Shown one piece after another: positions 1-11,723 of a stretch of 64,000 bases of DNA. The translations under genes were made by a program, and so were the position numbers. Each line of letters starts with the position of its first letter. Positions within the stretch are counted from its first letter, which is position 1. The notes beneath the pieces are model-generated. The model had not been told where the DNA came from and made no database searches. It saw nothing but the letters and a program-made list of their open reading frames with translations. The DNA is taken from assembly GCA_030386875.1 (NCBI GenBank), contig CM059560.1:23492683-23556682 (forward strand). The letters run 5' to 3'. This DNA is from Morinoia aosen (taxonomy: Eukaryota > Arthropoda > Malacostraca > Amphipoda > Talitridae).

Positions 1-3000
1 CTCTTTAAAGCAGCAAAATAAACACAATTCTAGAGGCATCGCCCTGCATTCAATTTTTATTATAGCATTCATAATGATGAATGTACTAATTGATCGCCTT
101 TTAGGATGGATTCCATTCGCGAAATTTTAATGAATATTTTGTCAAAAAATGACCATTTTCGAAGTCCCGATTTCCAATGGTTCTTTTCGAATTGATTATC
201 TGATATTTTATGTGGTCTCACAACGGGGTTAGAAGATTCTTCTCGTTGATCGTTTGTGTCCCGCACATCCCACAACTTGAGCATGCTGCGCCTCCATGTC
301 ATCCTCCTGTTAGAAAGAATACCGGTGCAGTGGAAATCATATACAACACAACAATAACCCAAAGGGATACCGGCGCAGCAGAAATCATATACAACACAAC
401 TATAAGCTAAGTTCGTGTGCAAGAAAGCAGCATGAACGTTCTGTGTCGAGTGGACTTGGTATGCCTCCACATGCCACATCCGCTGCCCCGACAACCGTCC
501 GTCCGGTAACGGGCATACGGCCGCGGGTGCAGCCGGTCGCTTCTTCTGCCCGCCTGGAAGTACAGTTACGGAAATGCTTCGACGCTGCGTACCCCTCCGC
601 TTGCCTGCATCTTAAGGCCATTTTACATTGACGGTGTCTTTGCGCTCCACACCGACGCTCCATCCATGTTCTGCAATTTATTCTGACAGTATTTCAAGAG
701 CAATACTGACGATTACTGTCTCGGGGGAAGAAGCGTCGAATTGAGCGGCAATGTAAAAGCAGGCCGGTGTGCTCTGACGCTCAATCTTCTCGTGGGAGGA
801 TCTGTAAAAAGTTCACCGTCGCTCCACACCGTCGCTCCACACCGCTAGTGTAAAATGAGCTTTAGTCTCAGCAGTAGCAGCAGCTGCCTATTGTACTATA
901 TCAGAAAATTCGGGGAAGGTGAATAAAGAGCATAACAGCTATGATATAGATTGAATAGGAGAAATGCCAACAATCAATGAATAAGTTAATCATGCAACTC
1001 GTTTACTTTATTGAAGTGTTTGGATGTTCATCATTTCGATCGCTTAAGTGTCCACCACGCACAATGAAAATGTAAGGTTATCGAAATTGAATAACCATTG
1101 GGGATAGCCATTTCACTATAGGGCCTATGGCACACGGGCTATAGGAGTAGATGGATGCTTATGGCTTATATCCAGGCCTGTGTTACGCTTCTGTGTCGTA
1201 TCACACTTTAATAACTTTACTGGTTTAAGCAGTAGCTTAGGCAAGAAATAAAATAAATTAGATACATCCTTAGTCGTTCAATGACGACATGAAATGTTCA
1301 TGTAACACTTTGGCAGTCAAACTTTAGAATCCATATTTGGTCAGTTCATGGCTCTTGAATTGGCTTGTTGCTTTAAAATGGTCATGTTTCATTGTTTCTC
1401 CCTTATTTCATGAAATTTATAATAAGATGGTTTTATTCTTTTTCAATCTTTTCCCCAAGTTAATCTTGCTCAATCTTCCAATAATTCCCTCGCTAAAATG
1501 TATACTTTTCATTATATCATGAATTTCATGAACACTGGTCCACTCGTACTCTTAAAAATGGCATTTTTCACCCGTGAAGGAATTCAGTTTTTTCTAAATT
1601 TTCTAACTTACCTAATAACGTTAGAGAAGCCGAGTTTGTTTAAATCATTGGAATCAGAATCGATAAAGTTCAAGTCAAGCCGAAGTTAATTCGGCGCAAT
1701 AAGCTTGGAGTCTCTCTCTAATTTCAAAGAATCAGTGATGTATAATCAAGATAAAAGACCAGATTTATGCCTTTGGCTTAAGCGAGTTACATTCCGTGAC
1801 GTAAGGGCTGTCGGTCGAGGCAGTGTAAAACCCAAGCAGCGTTTACCATGATTGATCGGTTTTTGGTACTTAATTACAGCCAAAGCCAGTTTCTCTTCTC
1901 CAAGAAGGACTGAGTTGAGAGTAAACTGTCTGATTTCATCTGTATTATAATTTGAACGAAATTCTGAAAAATTTCCTTGAATAGCTTCATTAGCACATGC
2001 AAAAATATGAGGATAGTAATGAAAACTTATTCAATGTTTGGAAAAATAATGACAAGATGGCGAACAGTACACACACATGCACCTTCCGTATTTATACACA
2101 CTGTGACAAAGCGAGAGAAAGCGTCAGCAAAAAGCTAGCACCAAAGATTTTACTCATATTTTTCGGAATGATGCTCGTGAGCATTGATGTGAAAAATCTT
2201 ACGCTCAGCACGTCTCAAGAACAGATAACTTTAACGCAGCTCTCAATAGGTACACGTAATGCACGCTGTAGACCGTAAAACTAAGATGGTGAAATTGTTT
2301 ATTTTGCGAGCTAACACTCTGCTACGAAATCTCCAAGACACTTTTGATCGTACGATAAAATTTTCAAACCCATTTCAAAACGTCTACTTCGTAAGCAGAA
2401 TACGCGGAATAGCATCGCATGTTAAGTTTAGTTTGATCCATCATAATATTCTGGAAAAAATACTGGATTTTCTCTCACACTAATATCTAATTACCTGGAA
2501 TATCAAAAACAGTACTACTTTTTTAACAAAATTAGATCACACGTCTTTCACAAGCTAAGCCTTTGCCCTTTAGGGCACCTGAGTTGTACATGACGAAGCC
2601 AGAGAATGTCTACTAAAGAGGGCGAAATGCTTACAACTTTTTGTCGAGGCTGCGCCGCCCCAGCTACTGGATTATCCAAGCTAGTCTGCGGACTCGATCG
2701 GAACGCTGGAAATTAGTTTTGCACTGAAGAACAACGATTGTTGTTATCGAAGTCAGGAAGGCTTGTGAAGCAGTTTTTACCAACGTTGTCTTCTCATTGT
2801 AAAGGACCACTAGGGATCACAATTCAATTGATGGAAATATATTTCAATCAATTGGACACACATTGTTTAAGCTGAGCTGCTTTTTCTTGGACAAAATCCT
2901 GCAGTCTCGTTTTCATTTTTTTCGCTTTTAAATTGATCACACAGACCACATTACGCTGTAGGATTGTCAAATGTTGAATCGTTCAACTGGTCATATCTTA

Positions 3001-5337
3001 TATGAAAAAATTACTCGAGGATTTAACCTGAAAAAAGGCATACCAAGCAGCCCTGTGTGAGAGTGGAAAGAATGTTCAATTCCTAAAATCTGAATTGGAC
3101 ATGTAGGAATATGCGAAGGGAAAATGAATTGCGATGTAGCAATATCGTTGATCTTTCCTACAGCACATTCGAAGCATAGGAATTTGAGCCAAACACTGCA
3201 CAATTGAATAGTTGAGAGCTTCTGTATAGATCCAATCCCGGGCTCCAGCCGTAAAGGGTGACAATGGAATTCAGTTTTGGACTGTGACTGTTATGACGTC
3301 CGTGATAATTGAGGGCACGTTAAAAAAAGGTGAATTAAAATGTGCAAATTTCCAACGACTCTTGAAAATCTTTAAAGCTTAGGAAGCAGAGATGAGTAAA
3401 CTCTACCCGGGTATACTGTACTTTTATTCCAAGAAAATAACTTCAACCTCTTGAGTAGTAAGATTTAATACTTTCTTCCCCAAATTATGCGCTTGCAAAG
3501 CTAAATTTGTAATTCAAACTTCTCGTTGTAATTTCAAATTTAGAAATTTGTAATTACAACTTTTCTTTGTAATGTAATTCAACATACATCAAATGAATTT
3601 CACACGGGCATATTTCATGAGAGAAATAGAAGGCCAGTTTGAATTATTTATTCGTTCATTCGCATGATTTATTTCGAACCTCTCAGAAACAAGAAGAACA
3701 TCGATCAGAACGAATGGCAACAGTGTTTGGGCAAGACCTTCCAGATGAAAAATCGATGGTGGATATAGAGGAACGCATAAAAAAAATATCTTCATTGACT
3801 CGACGCAATGGAGGAGCAATAACCGAGAGGAAGGACAAAAAAAATCCGCCGAAGGCAGTTGGTCACCGCTACGCGCCGTTACGACGCATAAAAATTCTCC
3901 GGCGCAGACGAGAATTGGGTCACCATAGTCTATACAGCCGGTCCCCGTAGGTTATCCGTGGTCGACAAGTTTTTACTCCTTATTCAGCCGGGGCAAAAAG
4001 GATTTGGAGAGCTTGGGAGATAGAAACTATGAAGAACAAAAGGCTCTGGGTGATGCCAAAAGGCTTCGAGGACCACAGGCGCTTCCAGAGAACATGGGAC
4101 CATGACAAGCATAGTTGCTCATTCAAATGAAACGTCAGTCGATGAGTGTAAAGGAAGATTGTCCATTCTGATGAAGAAGGCTTTAAGACATGCTTGTACG
4201 ACCTAATTGGCGGATGATAGAAGATCTCTCATCGCAAGTGTACTACTAACTTAAAACTTGAGGCCATGAATAAACTAACTTGAAAAATATTTTTTATCTT
4301 TCAGTCTATCCTTGTACAAAAGAATAATGGATGCAAATTAAAATACTGCTGTGAAGTCAGTTTCCAACTCAAATTTTCCCTCGGAGGATTAAATAAGCCA
4401 TTAAAACATAGTATTAGCAAATTTTCCCACATGTATTGCACTGGAAAAGATAATTGAACACACAAGCGGAATGTGGGAAGCGGTTTGTGTGCCGTCGGGG
4501 TGTGCTGGAGGCAGGCAGTGAAGGTTAATACACCACTGCTTCAGTTTCCACAAGATTTCAGCGCCTTCGCTGAGCTTACGCGAGAGAGACTCAAAAATTA
4601 ATGTTCTATTAAAAACGCTAATAAAGAACAATTCTGAAATTGAAAAGTATAATGCACCACTTTATTCCAGAGATGTATAGAAAATTCAGGCTGCCTCTTA
4701 AATCCAACACTTGAAAAGACTGAAACCTCCGCTAAACCTGAATTGCTGCCCCAATTTCAAATGTACAAAAATGAAACCGACTGAGCGAACTATCTTTGCA
4801 AAGAATGCAATTCGAAGGAAAATCGGCAAAGCACGGAGTACTCAAGAGTAAATTTCACAATTGTTGATGCTATCTGACGCCCATTGATGTCATTGCTTAT
4901 CTTATATTTTGGTGGATTTGATGAAAGCATAATTAAAACACAAGACAATTATTTTTAATTTTGTAGATGTTTCAAAATGAATTATTTACATTCAAAAGGA
5001 AATGAATATCAAATCAAATAAATCCTAAGTCTATGCTAAAACGCGTTATTCTCACTTCACTCATTAATCTAGTGTTGTTAATTGCGTTAGCTCAGTTTGC
5101 GTGAGTCACCCACCAGTGTTGCGACACAGGACATAGAGATCAGCTAATGCATGGGGCTGGTAGCCCGCAGCCTAAACGCCTGTATCGGCCAAATGCTCAT
5201 TTTTATTGGAAATAGATAAGGGAAGTAGCATTTACAGAATTAAAAAATAAGTAAAATATTATTCCTTATGGTTCTCCTCATGGTTTTTAAATTCAATTTT
5301 AATCAAACAATTTGCACAATACAACACGCTGATGACA
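1..5337. other. AT-rich sequence without a recognisable gene
   Basis: There are only short open frames. The longest plus-strand one (3639-3950, ATG at 3714, MATVFGQDLPDEKSMVD and onward, Lys/Arg-rich) has no recognised domain and no clear splice borders. A GC-richer patch lies at about 440-620. A short repeat GTCGCTCCACACC occurs at about 815-842. Nothing else is supported. Confidence 0.5.
319..408. repeat. 48-bp tandem duplication
   Basis: The segment starting ACCGGTGCAG at 321 recurs as ACCGGCGCAG at 369, followed by the shared text AAATCATATACAACACAAC. The period is 48 bp with about 1.9 copies. Both strands stay open across it because the period is a multiple of three. Confidence 0.7.
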
Positions 5338-5465
5338 GTGGCCGCGCCTAGTAAAGCATCCCTCGTCCCGGACGCGGGCCGCAAATGACGGCCTGACGCA
5401 GAGGTCGCGGCTGCGTGCAGCGTGGTCGATTGGTGGCGGCATGCGGGCGCGCTTCAGCCATAGTA
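5338..5465. other. GC-rich, CpG-dense patch
   Basis: About 125 bases with many CG dinucleotides (GACGCGGGCCGC, GGTCGCGGCTGCG) within AT-rich surroundings. There is no long open frame, tRNA fold or promoter element that I can support. It may be part of a decayed mobile element. Confidence 0.4.
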
Positions 5466-5630
5466 CACCATGACTGCAGCCTAGCTTTTAAGACATCCAG
5501 ATTACATTCACAACATAGGAATATCGTTCATTTTACCACACATCATATATGTTATCTAGATGCAATTACATTGAAGATATGAACTGTAATTAAAATTTCA
5601 TTTATACCATTCAGCTATTGCCTATCGGGT

Positions 5631-5716
5631 CGAGATATTATTTACGTTATTGAAATATCATTTACGTTATCGAGATGTCATTTACGTTATTGAAATATAA
5701 TTTACGTTATTGAGGT
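5631..5716. repeat. 20-bp tandem repeat, about four copies
   Basis: TTTACGTTAT recurs at 5641, 5661, 5681 and 5701, each followed by a variant of TGAAATATCA. This is a short AT-rich tandem array with an exact 20-bp period. Confidence 0.8.
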
Positions 5717-5879
5717 ACCACTTTTTTCATGATATTGTCACCGAGATTTGATTTATGTTGTTGCGAAAATATTTACATTCATGAAATATATTAAAACTGT
5801 AGAACGTTCATTTTTTGTATTCATTTTTAAACAAACTACTGATCACAGGAATACAATTTCATTCCTTTTGTAATTCACA

Positions 5880-6022
5880 ATATTCTTTAATATTTATTTT
5901 CGTCCGTGTCATAACTGTTTCCAACGTGATTCACGATATTCTTTAATTTTAATTTTCATCAGTGTCAAAGTGTTTCCATTAACATCAACTCACAGATATT
6001 AGAAACCGCGAGATATTAGAAA
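5880..6022. repeat. Diverged tandem duplication of about 58 bp, plus a short repeat
   Basis: ATTCACAATATTCTTTAAT with its following Thr/Val-like AT-rich text recurs at about 5931 as ATTCACGATATTCTTTAAT, both copies ending near TGTTTCCA. AGATATTAGAAAC then occurs twice (about 5994 and 6011). No gene is visible. Confidence 0.55.
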
Positions 6023-6027
6023 CCTTT

Positions 6028-6056
6028 TTTCATGGAGCAGCCCTGGCTCCATGAAA
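6028..6056. other. Perfect 11-bp hairpin
   Basis: TTTCATGGAGC (6028-6038) and GCTCCATGAAA (6046-6056) are exact reverse complements around a 7-base loop AGCCCTG. No T-run terminator or gene end accompanies it; it may be the junction of an old inverted insertion. Confidence 0.5.
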
Positions 6057-9000
6057 GAAGAGCTGGTACCGAAGCTTGTGGTGCGATATTCGTAGTGGCA
6101 TGATAAAAGCTACACAATGATCAGGCGTATGTTTGAGTATTACTGGAAAAATCATGAAGTCATCAAGACTTGTGTGTACGAAATCGCTTAAGATCAAACT
6201 CCCATCCACCAAGAAATGTTCTGTACGAGTTTTGCAACCAAAAAATACTGTGTGTTATAAACGAAGTAAACGAGCATTTTCTTCTTGATCCAGATGGGTA
6301 AATAATCTTCTCTTGTTGCGATAGAACAAAAGAAAGAGGACTCTCATTCTACTCAGAAAATAGTAGCTGAGCGTGTAAAATGTTGTGATACGACTCGGTT
6401 GTGCAACACATTTTTGAAATAGGTCAGCGCATAGGAGAGCTAAATGAGCACGGTGGCCTACTCTAAGCAGCGTGAAGTGTTAAGAAACACCCCCAATTTG
6501 CTTGCAACTAAAATCTGCGCATGACAGCTCTGTAAAATTAAACTTCAAACACAAAGGAAAATAAAGTCAGCAGTGTTGCCAACTTTCATGCCTAAACGTT
6601 TGAAAAAGGTTGATAAAACGCGTATTAAACAATGAAAGACTAATCAAAACTGAGCATAGATTATGAAGCATCTAAAATATACCCGTATTTTGTTCATTTT
6701 ATAAAAATATTGGGGTTGAAAAAGAGTAAATTTAAATGCAGTACCGAATTGAACAGCAATTTAAAGAAACCATCTGGCGTTGGTAACATAACTGGAGAGT
6801 TTTGCGTAGAGGCTAAGTCCATCTTAATCGAAAAGTCAAAATATTTGTGATACTGACAAGACAAATTTGAATCATGGATGGGAGCATTCGAACGAAGACC
6901 CAGGTAGTGAAAATTGTGATCATAATTTCTAAGAGGCTAACTTCGCTGGGCGACCTTGACTTGCGCTGGATTTAATAGCTGGTTTTGCCAGCTCCAATCT
7001 TCTGACGACAGGAGCAGTGAGAGTGTGTTAATTGTAGAAGTATATGTAGATCTCTGTACAGAAAGCGTGTTCAACCCTCCGTTGGAACACGATGTGCCAC
7101 TTTAAATTTAATCTTTTAGTCTGGTACTTGGAGCATTTAAATCAATGTAGGTCTCTAATGGCGTTCATAGCAAGGTTATAGGAAGAACTCTGCTGCTCAT
7201 TAAGCTCGCACTTCATTCACTCACTCATTCACTCACTCCCACCCCTGAGGTTGAGAGACTGTAAAATTATTTCTAAAAAACGATTATAATATTGTACAGG
7301 GTACTGAAAAGGTCTCTTCCGTTTCCCTCAATCGTAAATAGTTGCTACACTGAAAAAAAGAAACAATTATGAGTAGTAAAATAATTTGACATTCTTCCAT
7401 TGATCCGTTGACTAATCCCTGTGGGCAGAGCGCCAGTTCAAGATCATTTGCGTGAGAGAGCAAAGGCCATCCTGATGGCTACTCAAATGCAACATTGGAC
7501 TTCGTAGCAAAGATCTTGAAGGATATTTTTTGTTGTGTAGTTTAGCATTAGCTGATTCAGATAAGTAGAGCTGCTGATTCTGCTGCAGAACTTTGAGAAC
7601 TTTGGAGCTATTACTTCTTGTTTTGATGCAAAAATACTCATCAGTTGCATTCAATGACATTTTTTACTAAGCTTGTAGTTTTTTCTACTATCCCTCTTCT
7701 TGCGAAAGATTTTATAACTCCTTTCAAATTTTACCTTCACCCACGACACGCCACGCACTCGATCCTGCGAGAACCTGAGGCTCTATTGGATTTACGCCAG
7801 ATTCTTTTACATTTACCGTCACTCTTTTCAGAACGAGGGAAGTTGCACACACGATTGTTAGCATTCATTATAGCTTTCTATTATGATCTTATTTCGTAGA
7901 TACATGAATATCATATTAATGGATAGGATTTTATCAGCTTTGCTCCTAAGCAATGAATTTCAGTAAGAAGAAAGATACTACTGCAAAGACTAGAAAACTC
8001 GTGCATTTGTACTTCCCTTCCCTTCACGTAACAACAATGGGTCACACGAACATAGTACTAATGGACTTTTTTAAGGATGGATGAAAAAATACGAGTGAAA
8101 AATGTGTAGTTATTCTCGCTATCCGGAAATGCGGTACAAAATGCCGGTCGACCAGTAAGTGGCGGAAGGAGTGCACGAAGACGAGTTCACCTCTCTCACG
8201 ATCTCTGCGCTGAGTGCCTCAAAGGTACGGTATTTCTAGTGGTTTTCCCTGAATCCTGATCAGCGAGTAGACGGTCTCGCTTCGTGAGCTTGCAATGATT
8301 TCACGATCAAATGGAAGGACGGTCGGGTATAGTGCCTCATGTTGTCCTAGCTAGGACTGCTGCTGCTCGAAAAAAGATCCTTGCCTGCAATGATCTTAAA
8401 TACTTTGCTCAAAAATAATAAGAATGTCACTTGAGAATTAAGAAATCGAGGACTTTTCCTTAGGTTACAATTAAAGGTCCGGGAAACATATCACAGAATT
8501 TCTACATTCAGAAATTTTGAAAGAATTGATTTTTGCGGAAATGGAATTGGAAACGCATTTAGATGAAATTAAGGGATTTGATCGACATTCAAATAATTAG
8601 ATTTCATTTGCAGCTACCCAACTCCAGCAACGGTACGAATCAAGTTGAAACGGATCCAAAAGTCGTTGACAAGTATGGCAATCCCCGCAGTTATGAAAGA
8701 AGAAACAATTCCGCAGTGCCCATTGTCCAATTCCTCACTGTCGGAACGGAAGTTTAAATATTAATAAGGAAGGGAGAGGAGCGAGCGTTGACCCCAAAGG
8801 TGCAAAACAGTTGCTGGACCGTACATATACATGCATTCCAGACCACAGGCACTCCTTGAACATGTAAGAAATTCATACCCGGAGCTCTACACGCAATACC
8901 GGACCGGTTGGCATAGAGCAGAGCGGATCGCTGCAGTGCTCGCACAACCGCTGCAAATGCTACAACCACAGCTACACATGGCTTCAAAACTCCCAGGTTT

Positions 9001-11427
9001 GCGCACCTTATATGGACCTACGAAGGCGTCAATAACGTGATAAAAGAGTATTAGTTAGCTTAATTGATGGCTTAGGTTAAGATAAAAGAATGAACAGGAG
9101 AAATAAAATATAGATGGTGAATTGCTGACAAAAACTTGATAGGTGTGATTGCTCGAATGGAGGCGGAGGTTCCACCGAGAATCACTCTCCTTGGAACTGA
9201 GCGAGCGCCAATGACAAATTAAAAAATACAATTTAATAATTTTTCAACCTTCTGTTTTCTCTCATGAAAAAGAATTGAAGCAAAACGGTCCAAATTACCC
9301 CCAAAAAGTCGTAAACGTCAAACAAATTGACATTTACGCAGATGTACCACACCCCTGCTACACCGTGCAGAGGGGCGATTGTGCGACAGGCGGTGCGTGA
9401 GGTAAGCTAAGAGCACGAAATGCACCGTATAACAAACACCTGAGCACGTTGCCGCTGCTCATTAACGATGGTCACGTTCCCATGCTTTATTTTTAGAGAG
9501 AAAGTTACGATCGCAAACAAAGTTAAAACTTTGCATATAACTGGTTTGCACCTTCATCAGAATTCCTGCGCGACATTAGGAGAACAGTTACGTAAATATG
9601 GGACTTGTGCAGAGTAGGCTACAGCAGTCTCAATTTTTGAACGTGAAAATTTTCCGTTCGAAATTTGAATGCTCGTCGTTCGGACTAATTTTCTGACCAT
9701 GCGAGAGAAGTAGCCCTGCTAGTAGTTTGAACAGTGAAACAGTCAGACGACTAAGTAACGTAAAGAACATCAGAAAATGTTAGAAAAATTTCCCCTGGAA
9801 ATGAACGCAGAGATTTAAAATGTGTGTTTTTATTTATAAATATTTATCGTATAAATACACAGAAAGTGAAAGTCAGTAGGGTAAACCTTAACGTTCAACG
9901 GTTTTGTCACTTCTATAGCAATAACTCGATAATTTCGTCCTTGAACCACGAAATCCAACAAAGCAACGTCAGTAAGCTTAAACAATTGACACTCGTGTGT
10001 GCCGTGTGTAGTGAAAGTCTGATTTTCTATGCATGACTAACTTCTACTTTCATTTAATAAAATTATCAATTGAAGTAGTGATAGACCTTGCTTATGTGCT
10101 GTTTAAACAGCCGAGCAACGGATAATTACAGTTTACGATCACTTTAAAATCCCTGACATTCTCGAGGAAGGACGTTTTTCCTGTGATCGACGTTACAACA
10201 AATTATTGTATGCTTTAGCACTATAACTCTTTATCATGAATTTAACTTGAATAGCAAGCATGTCAGAGTAGAAAATCGTGAATCCAACACATGGCTTCAA
10301 AACTCTCAGGTTTGCATGTATGTCAGCAAACAACACGGAACACGCTCGTGTTGACCATTAAAGGTTCACGACAGGCCGACCTCCCGCAGGAGGGAAAGAG
10401 AAGGGGAAACATGTACGATAATGCCTACTTGATTACGAGAACTAAATCCGTGACAGACTCCGAGAACAAACAATGCAGCCACTGCGGTGGGTAGCGTAGA
10501 GTGAGCTGAAGAAACATGATGTCGCAATAGGGAACACGGACGTCAAGTACAATCCGAATCTCTTTATCCGTATCACGACATCTTTGGATTACGCTGAATA
10601 CTTAGTCTTGATTATTCATGATGACCTTTTTATCAGAACAGTTTATTCTTTTGAAAAATGCGTGGTTGAAGATACCGAGAAATTTACAGTATACGAGTAC
10701 TAATACAAAAAGCAGACTAATCGTGATGTGGGGGCAAAAACATGCGAAATGTAGTGATTTCAAAATTGGAATGTTTACACACTGTTACACGAAAGATGAG
10801 CAAAAGGAAAGGTTATGAACTAAATATAAAAAATAAGTATTTGATATTGAACATCAGAGCATACTGCATGCCTTTTGAGGAACAGCTAAGTTATGAAAGT
10901 AGAACATGTTTGAAAATGAAATTCGAATTTAAAATGTATTAAGAAATACATAGAAATATTGCTCTAGATGAGGAAATTTCCTTTGGAAATGCGCCAGATC
11001 TTAATTAAGTTTCAAGATATTCGCCATATTTGAAACAGACCCCAACTTTCCTGGGTGGGAGAGAAGATTGTAAATGATGATATAAAACGAGTTTTAAGAA
11101 CAAATTAACACCACAGAATTGATAAGTGACGTAGTCTAGGAATATTTGATAAAACCCCTTAATTTTCGCTCCAAAAGTTAAAAAAAAAATCCACAGCCTA
11201 ATATGTCCTCTACATTATCGTCTTCTTCAGCATCACACTGGTAAAAAATTTTACCTGTAGTTTATATAAGTAGTCGTAGTATCATAAATTATCCAAAATT
11301 GTCGTAAAAGTTCCTTCGCAGGTACATGTGTTTTCAGTAAGAACTAGTGTCCCACGGAAAAAAGTTATGTTTCTCGCACGCCTGCAGGTGATTGAACAAT
11401 TTACAGAGCGATGTGCGCCGCGAGATG
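6057..11427. other. No recognisable gene
   Basis: Scattered open frames under 85 codons, none with a recognised domain. CACATGGCTTCAAAACTC, followed by YCAGGTTTGC, occurs near 8973 and again near 10289 with different flanks, suggesting a small dispersed repeat. Short simple repeats (CATTCACT) lie near 7210. Confidence 0.45.
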
Positions 11428-11723
11428 CTGTGCAGGCAGACAGGCAGGCAGGGTGAGTGCACCAGAGCTGTGCTGGCAGGCAGGATGAGTGCACCAGAGC
11501 TGCGCAGGCAGGCAGGGTGAGTGCACCAGAGCTGTGCAGGCAGGCAGGGTGAGTGCACCAGAGCTGCGCAAGCAGGCAGGTTGAGTGCACCAGAGCTGTG
11601 CAGGCAGGCAAGGTGAGTGGACCAGAGCTGTGCAGGCAGGCAGGGGGAGTGCACCAGAGCTGTGCAGGCAGGCAGGGTGAGTGCACCAGAGCTGTGCAGG
11701 CAGGCAGGGTGAGTGCACCAGAG
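11428..11723. repeat. 32-bp minisatellite, about nine copies
   Basis: A 32-bp unit (GTGAGTGCACCAGAGCTGTG followed by CAGGCAGGCAGG) starts at 11453, 11485, 11517, 11549, 11581, 11613, 11645, 11677 and 11709, with only a few substitutions. Because 32 is not a multiple of three and the minus strand of the unit has no stop codon, all three minus frames stay open. The resulting Leu/Pro/Cys/His-rich reading frames are a by-product of the repeat; I see no start context or flanking exon that would make them a gene. Confidence 0.9.

Noticed and set aside
3639-3950. Lys/Arg-rich 103-codon plus-strand frame
   Set aside because: No recognised domain, no convincing splice sites, and A-rich composition can generate it.
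6030-6212. Minus-strand frame resembling a retroelement endonuclease fragment
   Set aside because: Sixty codons with no catalytic motif I can point to; resemblance too vague.
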